Shown: piece after piece, positions 35,732 to 43,994 of the stretch
Layout of the letters: each line of letters starts with the position of its first letter
Numbering within the stretch: position 1 is the first letter of the stretch
Assembly: GCA_016718825.1 (NCBI GenBank)
Contig: JADKCL010000038.1
Location: 1-64,000 of the forward strand
Direction: 5' to 3'
Length of the DNA stretch: 64,000 nucleotides
From: Bacteroidota bacterium
GTDB taxonomy: Bacteria > Bacteroidota > Bacteroidia > J057 > JADKCL01
Notes under the pieces: generated by a model
Database searches by the model: none
Told to the model about the DNA's origin: nothing
What the model saw: only the letters and a program-made list of their open reading frames with translations
Program-made: the position numbers and the translations under genes

Positions 35732-36441
35732 CTTGCAGCAAGTTGAGCGAGGGTGATACGGCCTTCGTAAATGGCTTTCCCGACAATGGCGCCTTCGAGG
35801 CCATCCAAGGCAAGCTGATCGATGTCTTCAATCGTCGTGACCCCGCCACTCGCGATCAAATTCAGCCCGGGACAGGCCAATAGAATCTCTTTGTACAATT
35901 CAAATGCCGGACCTTGCAACATTCCATCCTTGGAAATGTCGGTGCAAATGCAAAATCCAACTCCTTTACTTTGGTAATTTTGGACAAAACCAACTAAGTC
36001 GGATTCTGTTGCTTCCTGCCATCCTGCGACGGCGATTTTGCGGTCTTTGGCATCAGCACCGAGGATGAGCTTCTCCGAACCGAAGATTTCAAGCCACTTG
36101 AGAAACGCCTGGGGATCCTTTGCGGCGATGCTGCCGCAGGTCACTTGTACCGCACCGGCCTCCAAGGCAATGCGTACTTGCTCTTCCGTGGAAATGCCGC
36201 CGCCAAAGTCAACTTGCAGGCTTGTCTGCGAAGCAATCGCCTCAAGCACAGCGTGGTTGATGATCTTGCGCGCCTTGGCGCCATCAAGATCCACGAGATG
36301 CAAATGGCGAATACCAGCCGCCTCAAACGCCTTCGCAACCTCAAGCGGGTTTTCGTTGTACACCGTTTTCTGCGCATAATCGCCCTGGGAAAGCCGCACG
36401 CATTTCCCGTCGATGATGTCGATAGCAGGGATGATTCTCAT
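35725..36441 (-). CDS. hisA: Phosphoribosylformimino-AICAR ribonucleotide isomerase HisA
   Basis: The 238-residue TIM-barrel enzyme converts ProFAR to PRFAR. The N-terminal active-site segment (MRIIPAIDIIDGKCVRLSQGDY, catalytic Asp8), the phosphate-binding VDFGGGIST and LIASGGVTTIEDI segments, and the second catalytic Asp (TDISKDGMLQGP) are all present. The gene is intact, overlaps hisF by 7 bp and hisH by 4 bp, and sits in the usual H-A-F order. Confidence 0.97.
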   Translation of the reverse strand: MRIIPAIDIIDGKCVRLSQGDYAQKTVYNENPLEVAKAFEAAGIRHLHLVDLDGAKARKIINHAVLEAIASQTSLQVDFGGGISTEEQVRIALEAGAVQVTCGSIAAKDPQAFLKWLEIFGSEKLILGADAKDRKIAVAGWQEATESDLVGFVQNYQSKGVGFCICTDISKDGMLQGPAFELYKEILLACPGLNLIASGGVTTIEDIDQLALDGLEGAIVGKAIYEGRITLAQLAARC

Positions 36442-37016
36442 AGATTCAAGAAATTTTGCAACAACCGCTGACCAGCCTCCGCCGACTTTTCCGGATGAAA
36501 CTGCACCCCGTAAAAATTGTCCCGCTGCAGCGCAGCACTGAAAGGCACCAAATATTCGGTCTCCGCCGCCGTCTCCGATCCGACCTCCGCATAGTAGCTG
36601 TTAACGAAATACATATTCTCTTCCAATCCGATATGTTGAAACAGCGGACCTCTGATTTCCGTGAAATCATTCCATCCCATATGCGGAACTTTACCGGTTG
36701 ATGGGAACTTCTTCACATTCTCCTGAAAGATTCCCAGACATTCCGTGTCACCTTCCTCCGAATGTTTACACATCAATTGTAGTCCCAGGCAGATGCCCAG
36801 GAAAGGATTTCGCAGTTCGCGAATCACTTGATCCAGCGCCCTTTCCCGCAGGTAGGCCATCGCCGAACTCGCCTCCCCGACACCGGGGAAGATCACTTTG
36901 TCGGCTGCTTGCAGCCGCTCCGGCGAATCGGTGACCTCATATTGCGCTCCCAACCGATGCAAAGCATTCTCGACCGACCGGATATTCCCCGCATTGTATT
37001 TGACGATGGCGATCAT
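36438..37016 (-). CDS. hisH: Imidazole glycerol phosphate synthase glutaminase subunit HisH
   Basis: A 192-residue class I glutamine amidotransferase beginning MIAIVKYNAGNIRSVENALH at 37016. The catalytic Cys is in NPFLGICLGLQLM and the His-Glu pair in GVQFHPEKSAEAG. It supplies ammonia to HisF. A longer in-frame extension to 37154 lies inside hisB and lacks similarity, so 37016 is preferred; the ATG overlaps the hisB stop (ATGA). Confidence 0.97.
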   Translation of the reverse strand: MIAIVKYNAGNIRSVENALHRLGAQYEVTDSPERLQAADKVIFPGVGEASSAMAYLRERALDQVIRELRNPFLGICLGLQLMCKHSEEGDTECLGIFQENVKKFPSTGKVPHMGWNDFTEIRGPLFQHIGLEENMYFVNSYYAEVGSETAAETEYLVPFSAALQRDNFYGVQFHPEKSAEAGQRLLQNFLNL

Positions 37017-38101
37017 AAAATCCCCTTTGTGCTTGGAATATTGGACGAAGCGGTGCGGCTCACAGCCATCATGATGGCTTTGGCCCAGGCTTTGAAGATG
37101 CTTTCGATCTTGTGGTGCTCGTTCTCGCCTTCTGCCTTGATATTCAGGTTGCAACGTGCCGTGTCGGTGAAGGATTTGAAGAAATGATGGAACAATTCCG
37201 TGGGCATTTCCCCGATTTTTTCACGCTTGAATTCGGCATCCCAGACCAGCCAAGGCCTGCCGCCAAAATCAATGGCGACTTGTGCCAGACAATCGTCCAT
37301 CGGCAGGAGGAAGCCGTAGCGCATGATGCCTTTTTTGCTGCCGATCGCTTCGTCGAATGCCTTTCCCAGCGCCAGCGCCGTGTCTTCGATCGTATGGTGC
37401 TCGTCGATGTGCAAGTCGCCATTGACCTTGATTTTCAGGTCAATGCCGCCATGCCGCGCCAATTGTTCCAGCATGTGGTCAAAGAATCCGAGCCCCGTCG
37501 AAATCTCCGACTTTCCGACGCCGTCCAAATTCACCTCGACCCTAATGTCCGTCTCGAAGGTTTTGCGAATCACTTTTCCGACGCGCGGTTTTTCCTTGAG
37601 AAAGCGGTAAATTTCAGCCCAATCCATGGTGGTGAGTGCCGCGTCTGGATTGGAAGTCGACGCAATCTGAATGGCTTGACAACCAAGGTTTTTGGCGAGT
37701 TGTACATCCGTGAGGCGGTCGCCAATCACGAAGCTGTTGGCCAAGTCGTAATGGCCTCCCATGTAATGCCGCAACATTCCTGTCCCCGGTTTGCGGGTGT
37801 CGAGCCCGTCTTTGGGAAAGCTCCGGTCGATGCAGATTTCGTCGAAGACAAATCCTTCTCCTTTCAGAATGTCGAGCATCTTCGTATGCGCAGGCCAGAA
37901 GGTATCTTCTGGAAATGAGGCGGTTCCGAGGCCATCCTGATTGGTGACCATCACCAGCAAGAAGTCCAATTCGCGGGCGATCTTGCCCAAGTTGCTGATG
38001 GCGCCGGGCAGGAATTGCAGCTTCTCGTAGCTGTCAATCTGCTCGTCGGCCGGCTCCTGAATGATACAACCGTCACGGTCAATAAAGAGTATCTTTTTCA
38101 T
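37013..38101 (-). CDS. hisB: Bifunctional HisB (histidinol-phosphatase/IGP dehydratase)
   Basis: The 362-residue protein fuses a HAD-type histidinol-phosphate phosphatase (residues 1 to about 165, with FIDRDGCIIQEP and LVMVTNQDGLG) to an imidazoleglycerol-phosphate dehydratase (about 170-362). The dehydratase has the paired metal sites IDEHHTIEDTALALGKAF and ENEHHKIESIFKAWA. The fusion is common in Gammaproteobacteria and Bacteroidota. It overlaps hisH by 4 bp. The 77 bp before it hold an inverted repeat of the kind common as a dispersed element. Confidence 0.97.
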   Translation of the reverse strand: MKKILFIDRDGCIIQEPADEQIDSYEKLQFLPGAISNLGKIARELDFLLVMVTNQDGLGTASFPEDTFWPAHTKMLDILKGEGFVFDEICIDRSFPKDGLDTRKPGTGMLRHYMGGHYDLANSFVIGDRLTDVQLAKNLGCQAIQIASTSNPDAALTTMDWAEIYRFLKEKPRVGKVIRKTFETDIRVEVNLDGVGKSEISTGLGFFDHMLEQLARHGGIDLKIKVNGDLHIDEHHTIEDTALALGKAFDEAIGSKKGIMRYGFLLPMDDCLAQVAIDFGGRPWLVWDAEFKREKIGEMPTELFHHFFKSFTDTARCNLNIKAEGENEHHKIESIFKAWAKAIMMAVSRTASSNIPSTKGIL

Positions 38102-38116
38102 GTTCTTGATCCTATT

Positions 38117-38182
38117 TTAGGCCACGAAGGCACAAAGACACAAAGTCCAATTTTCTTCGTGCCTTTGTGCCTTTGTGGCTAA
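38117..38182. repeat. Dispersed-type inverted repeat within the his operon
   Basis: TTAGGCCACGAAGGCACAAAG faces CTTTGTGCCTTTGTGGCTAA across about 25 bp, and the unit 'ACAAAGGCAC' is itself repeated. The right arm contains the hisC stop codon. Elements with this 'CCACAAAGGCACAAAG' motif are seen widely in Bacteroidota intergenic DNA. It lies between hisC and hisB and may form an mRNA hairpin. Confidence 0.7.
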
Positions 38183-39219
38183 TTTTTCATTTCCAATTCC
38201 CCCAACGCTTTCACAAATGCAATATTCTCCTCTGGCGTTCCGATGCTGATCCGCAAACAGCCCGGCACCACCGAACTGCGATCCCGAATCAAGATTCCAC
38301 GGTCGGAAAGCCCATGGTAAAAGTGGTGAGGATCATCAAATTCCACGAGCAGGAAATTGGCATCCGAAGGCCAGACTTTGCGAACAAAGCCTTGTTTTTC
38401 AAGCCAATCCGCCAATTGCATCCGTTCTTGGATCAGCGTTTGAACGCGTTCCTCCGTTCCGACGTGGTCGTCGAGCGCTTTGAGAGCGACCTGCTGCGTG
38501 AGCAGATTCACGTTGTAGGGCGGCTTGATCTTGTTGAAAACCGCGATCACGGCCTCATTCGCCAGCGCAATTCCCAACCGGATTCCCGCAAGTCCCCAGG
38601 CCTTGCTCAAGGTCTGCAAAACCACCAAGTTCGGATACTGCGCCAACAGCGGAACGACGCTGCCTTGGGGGGCAAAGTCGATATACGCCTCGTCCACGAT
38701 CACCAAACCAGAACTCGCCTTGGTGAGCCTTGCAATCGTCTCTACATCAATGAGATTCGCCGTCGGATTGTTGGGCGAACAAATGAAGGTCAGCTTGGGG
38801 CGATCGCGTTGCAGCACCTCCAGAACAGCTTCGAGATTCACCGAAAAATCAGCCAACAGCGGCACACGGATCAATTCCACGTCGTTGATGCCCGCGCTCA
38901 CTTCGTACATGCCATACGTCGGCGGGCAGATGAGCACCTTGTCGATGCGCGGTTCGCAGAATCCCCTGAACAGCAGGTCGATGGCCTCGTCGCTGCCGTT
39001 CCCGAGAAACATTTGACTTGCGGGAACGCCTTTGATGGCACTCAGCTTCGCCTTCACCGCCTTTTGCAAGGGATCGGGATAGCGGTTGTAGCCGTTGTCG
39101 AAGGGGTTTTCGTTGGCGTCCAGCAGGATGCCTTGCTGCCCCGCATGTTCGCCGCGGGCGCTGCTGTAGGGCTTGAGCTTGCGCACACAAGCGCGCGTGA
39201 GTTGTTCAATGCTGTCCAT
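38179..39219 (-). CDS. hisC: Histidinol-phosphate aminotransferase HisC
   Basis: The 346-residue PLP-dependent fold-type I aminotransferase converts imidazole-acetol phosphate and glutamate to histidinol phosphate. Visible features are NENPFDNGYNRYPDPLQ near the N-terminus, ICSPNNPTANLID, VDEAYIDFA (Asp binding the pyridine nitrogen), and the PLP lysine in LQTLSKAWGLAGIRLG. Its start overlaps hisD by 14 bp. Intact. Confidence 0.96.
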   Translation of the reverse strand: MDSIEQLTRACVRKLKPYSSARGEHAGQQGILLDANENPFDNGYNRYPDPLQKAVKAKLSAIKGVPASQMFLGNGSDEAIDLLFRGFCEPRIDKVLICPPTYGMYEVSAGINDVELIRVPLLADFSVNLEAVLEVLQRDRPKLTFICSPNNPTANLIDVETIARLTKASSGLVIVDEAYIDFAPQGSVVPLLAQYPNLVVLQTLSKAWGLAGIRLGIALANEAVIAVFNKIKPPYNVNLLTQQVALKALDDHVGTEERVQTLIQERMQLADWLEKQGFVRKVWPSDANFLLVEFDDPHHFYHGLSDRGILIRDRSSVVPGCLRISIGTPEENIAFVKALGELEMKN

Positions 39220-40498
39220 CGCGAATCGCCTCCAATCTTAAGGTTACGGCATTTTTATGGGCATCCAACTGCTCCGCAGCAGCCATCAATTCGATCGCAG
39301 GGCCAAGGGCCGCGATTCCTGCGGCGCTCAATTCCTGAAACGTGATCTTCTTTAAAAAGCTGTCCAACGAAACGCCGGAATAGCTCCTTGCAAAGCCATT
39401 CGTGGGCAAGGTATGGTTCGTGCCGCTTGCATAATCGCCCGCACTTTCGCAGCTGTAATCGCCGATGAAAACACTACCGGCATTCTCCACTTTTTCGGCG
39501 AGATCGCGGGCATTGGCAGTCGCAAGGATCAGGTGCTCAGGCGCATAGGCATTGCTGAATGCCATGGCTTCGTCCAAATCCCGCAGAATGATCGCCTTGC
39601 TATGTGCCAAAGCCTTGGCTGCCATCAACTTGCGGGGCAGTTTTTCCAATTGTACATCGAGGGCCCGCTGCACCTTGTCCACGAATTCAGCCGAATCCGA
39701 AACCAAAATCACTTGACTGTCAGCGCCGTGCTCGGCTTGGCTCAACAAATCGGCCGCCACAAAATCGGCATTAGCACGGGCATCTGCAATGACCAGCACT
39801 TCGCTCGGACCCGCCGGCATGTCAATCGCAACCCCTTCCATTTGCACAAGCTGCTTGGCCATGGTCACGTATTGATTCCCAGGACCGAAGATTTTGTCCA
39901 CCTTGGGAATCGATTCTGTGCCGAATGCCATCGCCGCAATCGCCTGTGCACCACCCACTTTGAAGACTTTTGTCGCGCCGACCAGCGCAGCGGTGTAGCG
40001 AATCGTCGGATCGATTTCCCCGTTTTTATTCGGCGGGGTGCAGAGCACGATTTCGCGGCAACCCGCAAGCTGTGCCGGAATCGCGAGCATCAGCAAGGTC
40101 GAAAAGAGGGGAGCGGTGCCGCCGGGAATGTAAAGGCCGACCTTCTCGATCGGCAAGCTTTTGCGCCAACAGCTGACGCCCGGCATCGTTTCGATCGGCT
40201 GCGGCAACTCGACCTGCGCCGCATGAAACTTGCGGATATTGGCGGCTGCAAGCTGAATCGCAGCTTTCAGTTCCTCCGGAATCGCGTTTCCAGCTTCCAA
40301 TTCTGCAAGAGAGAGCAGGTTTTCGGGGCAACGGCCGTCAAATTTTTCCGTGAGTGCGCGCAGGCCTGCGTCGCCTTCGCTGCACACCTGCGCGAGGATG
40401 GCCTTGACCTGGGCCTCGAGTTGCGCAGCCGGCTCGGCCGGGCGTTCCAGCAACTTGGGCCATTCGGATTTTTGGGGGTAGGAGTAGGTGGCGATCAT
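39206..40498 (-). CDS. hisD: Histidinol dehydrogenase HisD
   Basis: The 430-residue enzyme oxidises histidinol to histidine in two NAD-dependent steps and binds zinc. Typical segments are YIPGGTAPLFSTLLMLAIPAQLAGC, GPGNQYVTMAKQLV, IDMPAGPSEVLVIAD and DLLSQAEHGADSQVILVS, the last holding zinc and catalytic residues. The gene is intact. Upstream of its start lies the IS110 element, which separates it from hisG and from the leader, so it may need a secondary promoter. Confidence 0.96.
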   Translation of the reverse strand: MIATYSYPQKSEWPKLLERPAEPAAQLEAQVKAILAQVCSEGDAGLRALTEKFDGRCPENLLSLAELEAGNAIPEELKAAIQLAAANIRKFHAAQVELPQPIETMPGVSCWRKSLPIEKVGLYIPGGTAPLFSTLLMLAIPAQLAGCREIVLCTPPNKNGEIDPTIRYTAALVGATKVFKVGGAQAIAAMAFGTESIPKVDKIFGPGNQYVTMAKQLVQMEGVAIDMPAGPSEVLVIADARANADFVAADLLSQAEHGADSQVILVSDSAEFVDKVQRALDVQLEKLPRKLMAAKALAHSKAIILRDLDEAMAFSNAYAPEHLILATANARDLAEKVENAGSVFIGDYSCESAGDYASGTNHTLPTNGFARSYSGVSLDSFLKKITFQELSAAGIAALGPAIELMAAAEQLDAHKNAVTLRLEAIRDGQH

Positions 40499-40737
40499 GT
40501 TTAAGTGAAAAGTTATCAGTGAAAAATGGCTTTGGCGTTAACCGTGGGAGGGGTGCGGTGCACCGTTTTTCGCCCTTGCGCAGTTTTTGCTTTTGTTTTT
40601 CGCCGGAGGCAAATGTTCGGGCGGCGTGCGGCCGGAGGCCTTTAGGTTTGCAAAGAGAAAAGAATAACCATGTTGTTGTAGTAATCTTTTCTTTTTGCTT
40701 CTTTTTCTTTTGTGGATTAACGTTGATATGTTGATAA

Positions 40738-40916
40738 GTCAGCACTGGCAGGAGGGAACTATGCCGGAGGCCGGGGGGTTAGCCCCACCCGCGGATTCAG
40801 TCTCCTGCCAGTTGCTTTGGGATACCCCGAATAGAAACCTGGGAAAGACCCATTAAAGGTCCTGGGAGAGCCCATCGCTGCTGGCTTTTCAACGAAAGAA
40901 CTTATTCTAAAAATTT
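40738..40916 (+). ncRNA. Candidate bridge RNA region of the IS110 element
   Basis: In IS110-group elements the 5' non-coding end encodes a bridge RNA that specifies target and donor DNA. Here ACTGGCAGGAG (40744-40754) pairs perfectly with CTCCTGCCAGT (40802-40812), enclosing a smaller GGGGTTAGCCCC hairpin (about 40775-40788). Two short hairpins, TGGGAAAGACCCA and TGGGAGAGCCCA, follow within an imperfect direct repeat (CCTGGGAAAGACCCAT/CCTGGGAGAGCCCAT). The position directly upstream of the transposase matches the IS110 subgroup. The RNA itself and its binding loops are inference. Confidence 0.5.
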
Positions 40917-41927
40917 ATGGAAAAGTACAGTTTTTTTGTCGGAATCGACATTTCCAAAGGCCATCTGGATTTTTGCATTCGCAATTCAAGCGTCCGTCTG
41001 GGCTTCAACAGGGTCCCGAACGATCCAGGCGGGATCAAGGAGGCAATTAAGTGGATGCGCTCCTTTGAGGGCTTCAGGGTAAAGGAATGCCTGGCATGCC
41101 TTGAACACACTGGGATCTATGGACTTACCGTCCTTGAGACCCTGCATCGCTTGGACTTTGCGGTTTGGATGGAGGTTGCTGCTTGCATCAAGAATGGGTC
41201 TGGCAGCCTGATGCGGGGCAAGAACGACAAGGTCGACGCCAGCAGGATCGCCGATTACGCCCACCGTTTCAGGGCCGACGCCAAGCTTTGGGAACCCCCG
41301 CGCAAAGAGATTACCTTGCTCGCCGACCTGATGGCTTCACGTACGCGCCTGATGGCGGTGATCAGTAAGCTGGCGGTTCCGGTCAACGAGATCAAGTCCT
41401 TCAAGGCAAAGGGGCACTATGAGAAGATCAAAGACGCCTCGAAAAAGACCATTGAAGCCGCCAGGAAAGAGGCCAAGGCGATTGAAAAGCAAATCTTGGA
41501 GATCATGATGGGTGATGCCGTGCTGGCCAGACTCTACGAGGTTGTGACATCGGTACAGGGAGTGGGCTTCGTCACCGCAACCAACCTCATCATCGCCACC
41601 AACGAGTTCAAGTACATTAACGACCCCCGCAAGCTGGCTTGCAATGCCGGTTGTGCCCCCTTCGAACACAGTTCCGGGACAAGTATCAGGGGACGGAACA
41701 AGGTCTCCCACAAGGCCAACAAGCGATTAAAGTCATTGTTGCACATGTGCGCGACAAGCGCCCTGCAAGCAGAGGGAGAGTTCAAGGTCTATTTCGACCG
41801 AAAGATCGCTGAGGGGAAGAATAAGTTCATAGTAATCAATGCAATACGCAACAAGATCATCCACAGGGTCTGTGCTTGCGTCAGGGAGGATCGCCTGTAC
41901 ACGAAGTTCCCGAAAACAGTGGCGTAA
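40917..41927 (+). CDS. IS110-family DEDD transposase (recombinase)
   Basis: A 336-residue protein. The N-terminal DEDD/RuvC-like domain has FFVGIDISKGHLDF (Asp), ACLEHTGIYGL (Glu) and KNDKVDASRIADYA (Asp, Asp). The C-terminal Tnp (Transposase_20) domain has VQGVGFVTATNLIIAT, and NAGCAPFEHSSGTSIRGRNKVSHKANKRLK with the catalytic Ser near HSSG. The length is within the family's usual range and the frame is intact, so the element may be active. It is read opposite to the his genes. Confidence 0.95.
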   Translation: MEKYSFFVGIDISKGHLDFCIRNSSVRLGFNRVPNDPGGIKEAIKWMRSFEGFRVKECLACLEHTGIYGLTVLETLHRLDFAVWMEVAACIKNGSGSLMRGKNDKVDASRIADYAHRFRADAKLWEPPRKEITLLADLMASRTRLMAVISKLAVPVNEIKSFKAKGHYEKIKDASKKTIEAARKEAKAIEKQILEIMMGDAVLARLYEVVTSVQGVGFVTATNLIIATNEFKYINDPRKLACNAGCAPFEHSSGTSIRGRNKVSHKANKRLKSLLHMCATSALQAEGEFKVYFDRKIAEGKNKFIVINAIRNKIIHRVCACVREDRLYTKFPKTVA

Positions 41928-42066
41928 CCGCAACCACTTGGCAATCAAAACCTGCTCAAAAATATCGCACAGTGCGGTAAGGGCTCCCTATTGCCTTAAA
42001 TGTCCAGAAAAAAAACATGAAAAATATTTGTCACATCACTTGCATACACCATAGAAATCCGCCGCC

Positions 42067-42930
42067 TCATAGGATCATCTTCTCGATGGGGCAGACGACA
42101 ATGCCTTCGGCGCCAGCGGCTTTGAGTTTCCCGATGATTTCCCAGAATTCGTCTTCGTGGACAACGCTGTGGAGGCTGCTCCAACCTTCCATCGCGAGCG
42201 GCAAAATCGTCGGACTTTTGATGCCTGGCAGCACGCGGCAGATTTCGTCGAGGGCATCGTTGGGGGCGTTGAGAAGAATGTACTTGTTTTTGCGCGCGTT
42301 TTTGACGGCGCGGATGCGGAAGAGAAGCTTGTCGAGCAGGGCTTGCTTGGAAGGCGAAATCCCGGGGTGGGCAACGAGGACAGCTTGGCTTCGGAGCACC
42401 GTTTCGACCTCGACCAAACCGTTGCTCAGCAGCGTACTGCCCGAACTCACGATGTCAAAGATCGCTTCTGCAAGTCCGATGCCCGGTGCAATCTCCACGC
42501 TGCCGCTGATTTCCTCGATTTCCGCGGAAATCTTGTTTTCGCGCAGGTAGTTGCCGAGAATTTCAGGGTAGGAGGTGGCGATTTTTTTGCCGTTGAACCA
42601 GCTGGGATCGGTGTATTTTTCTTCCCTGCGAATGGCGAGGCAAAGCCTGCAATACGCGAATCCGAGGGCCTCGACGGTTTGGACAGGCTTCTGCTTTTCC
42701 AAGACCACGTTTTCGCCGAGGATGCCCGCGTCTGCCACGCCATCGTGCACGTACTGCGGAATGTCGTCGTCGCGCAAAAACAGCACCTCCAACGGGAAGT
42801 TGCTCGCCGCTGCCAGCAGCTTTTGACTGCCATTGGGGACGTTGATCCCGCATTCCTCGAGCAGGAGGAGGCTTTTTTCGCTCAGTCGGCCGCTTTTCTG
42901 GACCGCAATTCTCAATTTTTCAGTTCCCAT
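42067..42930 (-). CDS. hisG: ATP phosphoribosyltransferase HisG (long form)
   Basis: The 287-residue enzyme performs the first step of histidine synthesis, joining ATP and PRPP. The core has LRIAVQKSGRLSEKS, PLEVLFLRDDDIPQYVHDGVADAGILGENV, and the PRPP loop region EAIFDIVSSGSTLLSNGL. The C-terminal 75 residues are the ACT-like regulatory domain of long-form HisG (KKNKYILLNAPNDALDEICRVLPG), so feedback inhibition by histidine is expected. It is the first structural gene after the leader peptide and attenuator. The next gene in the operon, hisD, is now on the other side of an IS110 element. Confidence 0.96.
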   Translation of the reverse strand: MGTEKLRIAVQKSGRLSEKSLLLLEECGINVPNGSQKLLAAASNFPLEVLFLRDDDIPQYVHDGVADAGILGENVVLEKQKPVQTVEALGFAYCRLCLAIRREEKYTDPSWFNGKKIATSYPEILGNYLRENKISAEIEEISGSVEIAPGIGLAEAIFDIVSSGSTLLSNGLVEVETVLRSQAVLVAHPGISPSKQALLDKLLFRIRAVKNARKNKYILLNAPNDALDEICRVLPGIKSPTILPLAMEGWSSLHSVVHEDEFWEIIGKLKAAGAEGIVVCPIEKMIL

Positions 42931-42972
42931 TCGCTTTTTCTCCGCCTTGGCGGCTTCAAATTCTCCAAAAAC

Positions 42973-43004
42973 AAAAAAAGCCTGCCGGAGATCGGCAGGC
43001 TTTT
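42973..43004 (-). terminator. his operon attenuator hairpin
   Basis: On the minus strand AAAAGCCTGCCG, a five-base loop and CGGCAGGC are followed by seven T, a strong intrinsic terminator. It lies between the histidine-rich leader peptide and hisG, 43 bp before the hisG start, where transcription must pass it. This placement is that of a translational attenuator. Confidence 0.88.
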
Positions 43005-43039
43005 GTATCGTTTACAGTTTTGATACGACAGCGTGACCA

Positions 43040-43096
43040 TCACTCCGGCTTTGCAGCAGGGAAACGATGATGGTGGTGATGCAGCGTCAAAAACAT
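43040..43096 (-). CDS. hisL: His operon leader peptide
   Basis: An 18-codon frame on the minus strand reads MFLTLHHHHHRFPAAKPE and stops 36 bp before the terminator hairpin. It has five consecutive His codons and a good ribosome-binding site (AAGGAAG, 5 bp before the ATG at 43096). By analogy with enteric hisL, stalling at the His codons when charged His-tRNA is scarce would let the operon be read through. It is too short to be found by size-based gene callers. A competing antiterminator fold was not resolved by eye. Confidence 0.88.
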   Translation of the reverse strand: MFLTLHHHHHRFPAAKPE

Positions 43097-43250
43097 GTTT
43101 CTTCCTTGAATTGTGATAGCAAGATTGGGAAGGCATTCGTTGAAAAGCAAATCAAATCTTGGAATGAAATTGTTAGTGATTGATTGTGAGTGAAATAAAA
43201 GTGAAACGCGATTCGTTCGTCGCTTGTAAATCAAATTCGTACCTTTCATC

Positions 43251-43847
43251 ATGCGTTTCCGGTGGACCGTTTTTGTCTTGACTTTAGCTGCGGCACTTCC
43301 CGTATTTGGGCAGCAGGTCGTCGTAACAGGATCTATTGTGGAACATGTGGATGGCTGGATACGAAGGGGGCATGCGGTTCGGTATTGGCGCGAGGATCCG
43401 CCGGATTCGATCAAAGACCCGATGCTCATATTCAACCATCAATACGAATTTGTACGCGCTCCAGGCTGGATGATTGACATCGCGTACCACTACGTCAACC
43501 ATTGCTGCACAGATACATGGTGTGGCATGGATGTTTATTTGTTCATTCCCCGCGAAGAACTCAAACGAAAGGTCCGGTCTTTGACGATTTCCCTGCCGGA
43601 TTCCCGGCATGTATCGGCAACCAATGTCTATGGACGGTGGTACACTTCTTCTCCGGTTGAGCAATTGCAGGGCAATATTCAACTGAGCCGCAAAGGCTTG
43701 GCAAGGTGGAAGGCCGAGGTAAAGATCGACGGCATCTATGAGGAGGAAGATACGTTCAAGGTTCCCCACGTCACATGTAAACTGCGAAGGTTTCCCGCCT
43801 CCTTGTCCCGGGAATTGAAGCCCGGAGAGATCATTTGGGGAATCTAA
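43251..43847 (+). CDS. Exported protein of unknown function
   Basis: A 198-residue protein with a signal peptide (MRFRWTVFVLTLAAALPVFG, cleavage before QQVVV). The mature part has a beta pattern that begins VVVTGSIVEHVDGW and includes a conserved-looking Cys pair (HYVNHCCTDTWCGMDVYLFIP), which may form disulphides in the periplasm. The region resembles carboxypeptidase-regulatory-like starts, but I do not assign a family. It is divergent from the his operon; the 320 bp between hisG and this gene contain the leader peptide and the attenuator. Confidence 0.75.
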   Translation: MRFRWTVFVLTLAAALPVFGQQVVVTGSIVEHVDGWIRRGHAVRYWREDPPDSIKDPMLIFNHQYEFVRAPGWMIDIAYHYVNHCCTDTWCGMDVYLFIPREELKRKVRSLTISLPDSRHVSATNVYGRWYTSSPVEQLQGNIQLSRKGLARWKAEVKIDGIYEEEDTFKVPHVTCKLRRFPASLSRELKPGEIIWGI

Positions 43848-43994
43848 CGCGCTTCGATTGAGACGCGCCACGAGAACAAACACTTTGATAGCGAACGAAC
43901 TATTTTCAAAATACTTCGCCTGCTACTAAAATTTTTCCACGCATACATTCGTTGGGGACTTGTTGAGCATCTATTCATCAAAATCCCACCGATT

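Larger units (their letters stand above)
40738..41990 (+). mobile_element. IS110-family insertion sequence between hisG and hisD (ends approximate)
   Basis: The element holds one transposase gene preceded by a structured non-coding region, as is typical of the IS110 group. IS110 elements lack terminal inverted repeats and target duplications, so the ends cannot be set without an uninterrupted relative; I place them at the beginning of the structured region and about 60 bp after the gene. The 240 bp from the hisD start to 40737 hold a short heptamer-repeat relic (40503-40530) and T-rich sequence, but no gene. The element lies opposite to the his operon and breaks its usual G-D junction. Confidence 0.75.

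Noticed and set aside
38167..39345. Plus-strand open frame of 392 codons opposite hisC
   Set aside because: hisC is certain by its PLP site and neighbours, so this is a shadow frame.
40338..40745. 135-codon minus-strand frame between hisD and the IS element
   Set aside because: Overlaps hisD in another frame and crosses T-rich and repeat DNA; no protein features.
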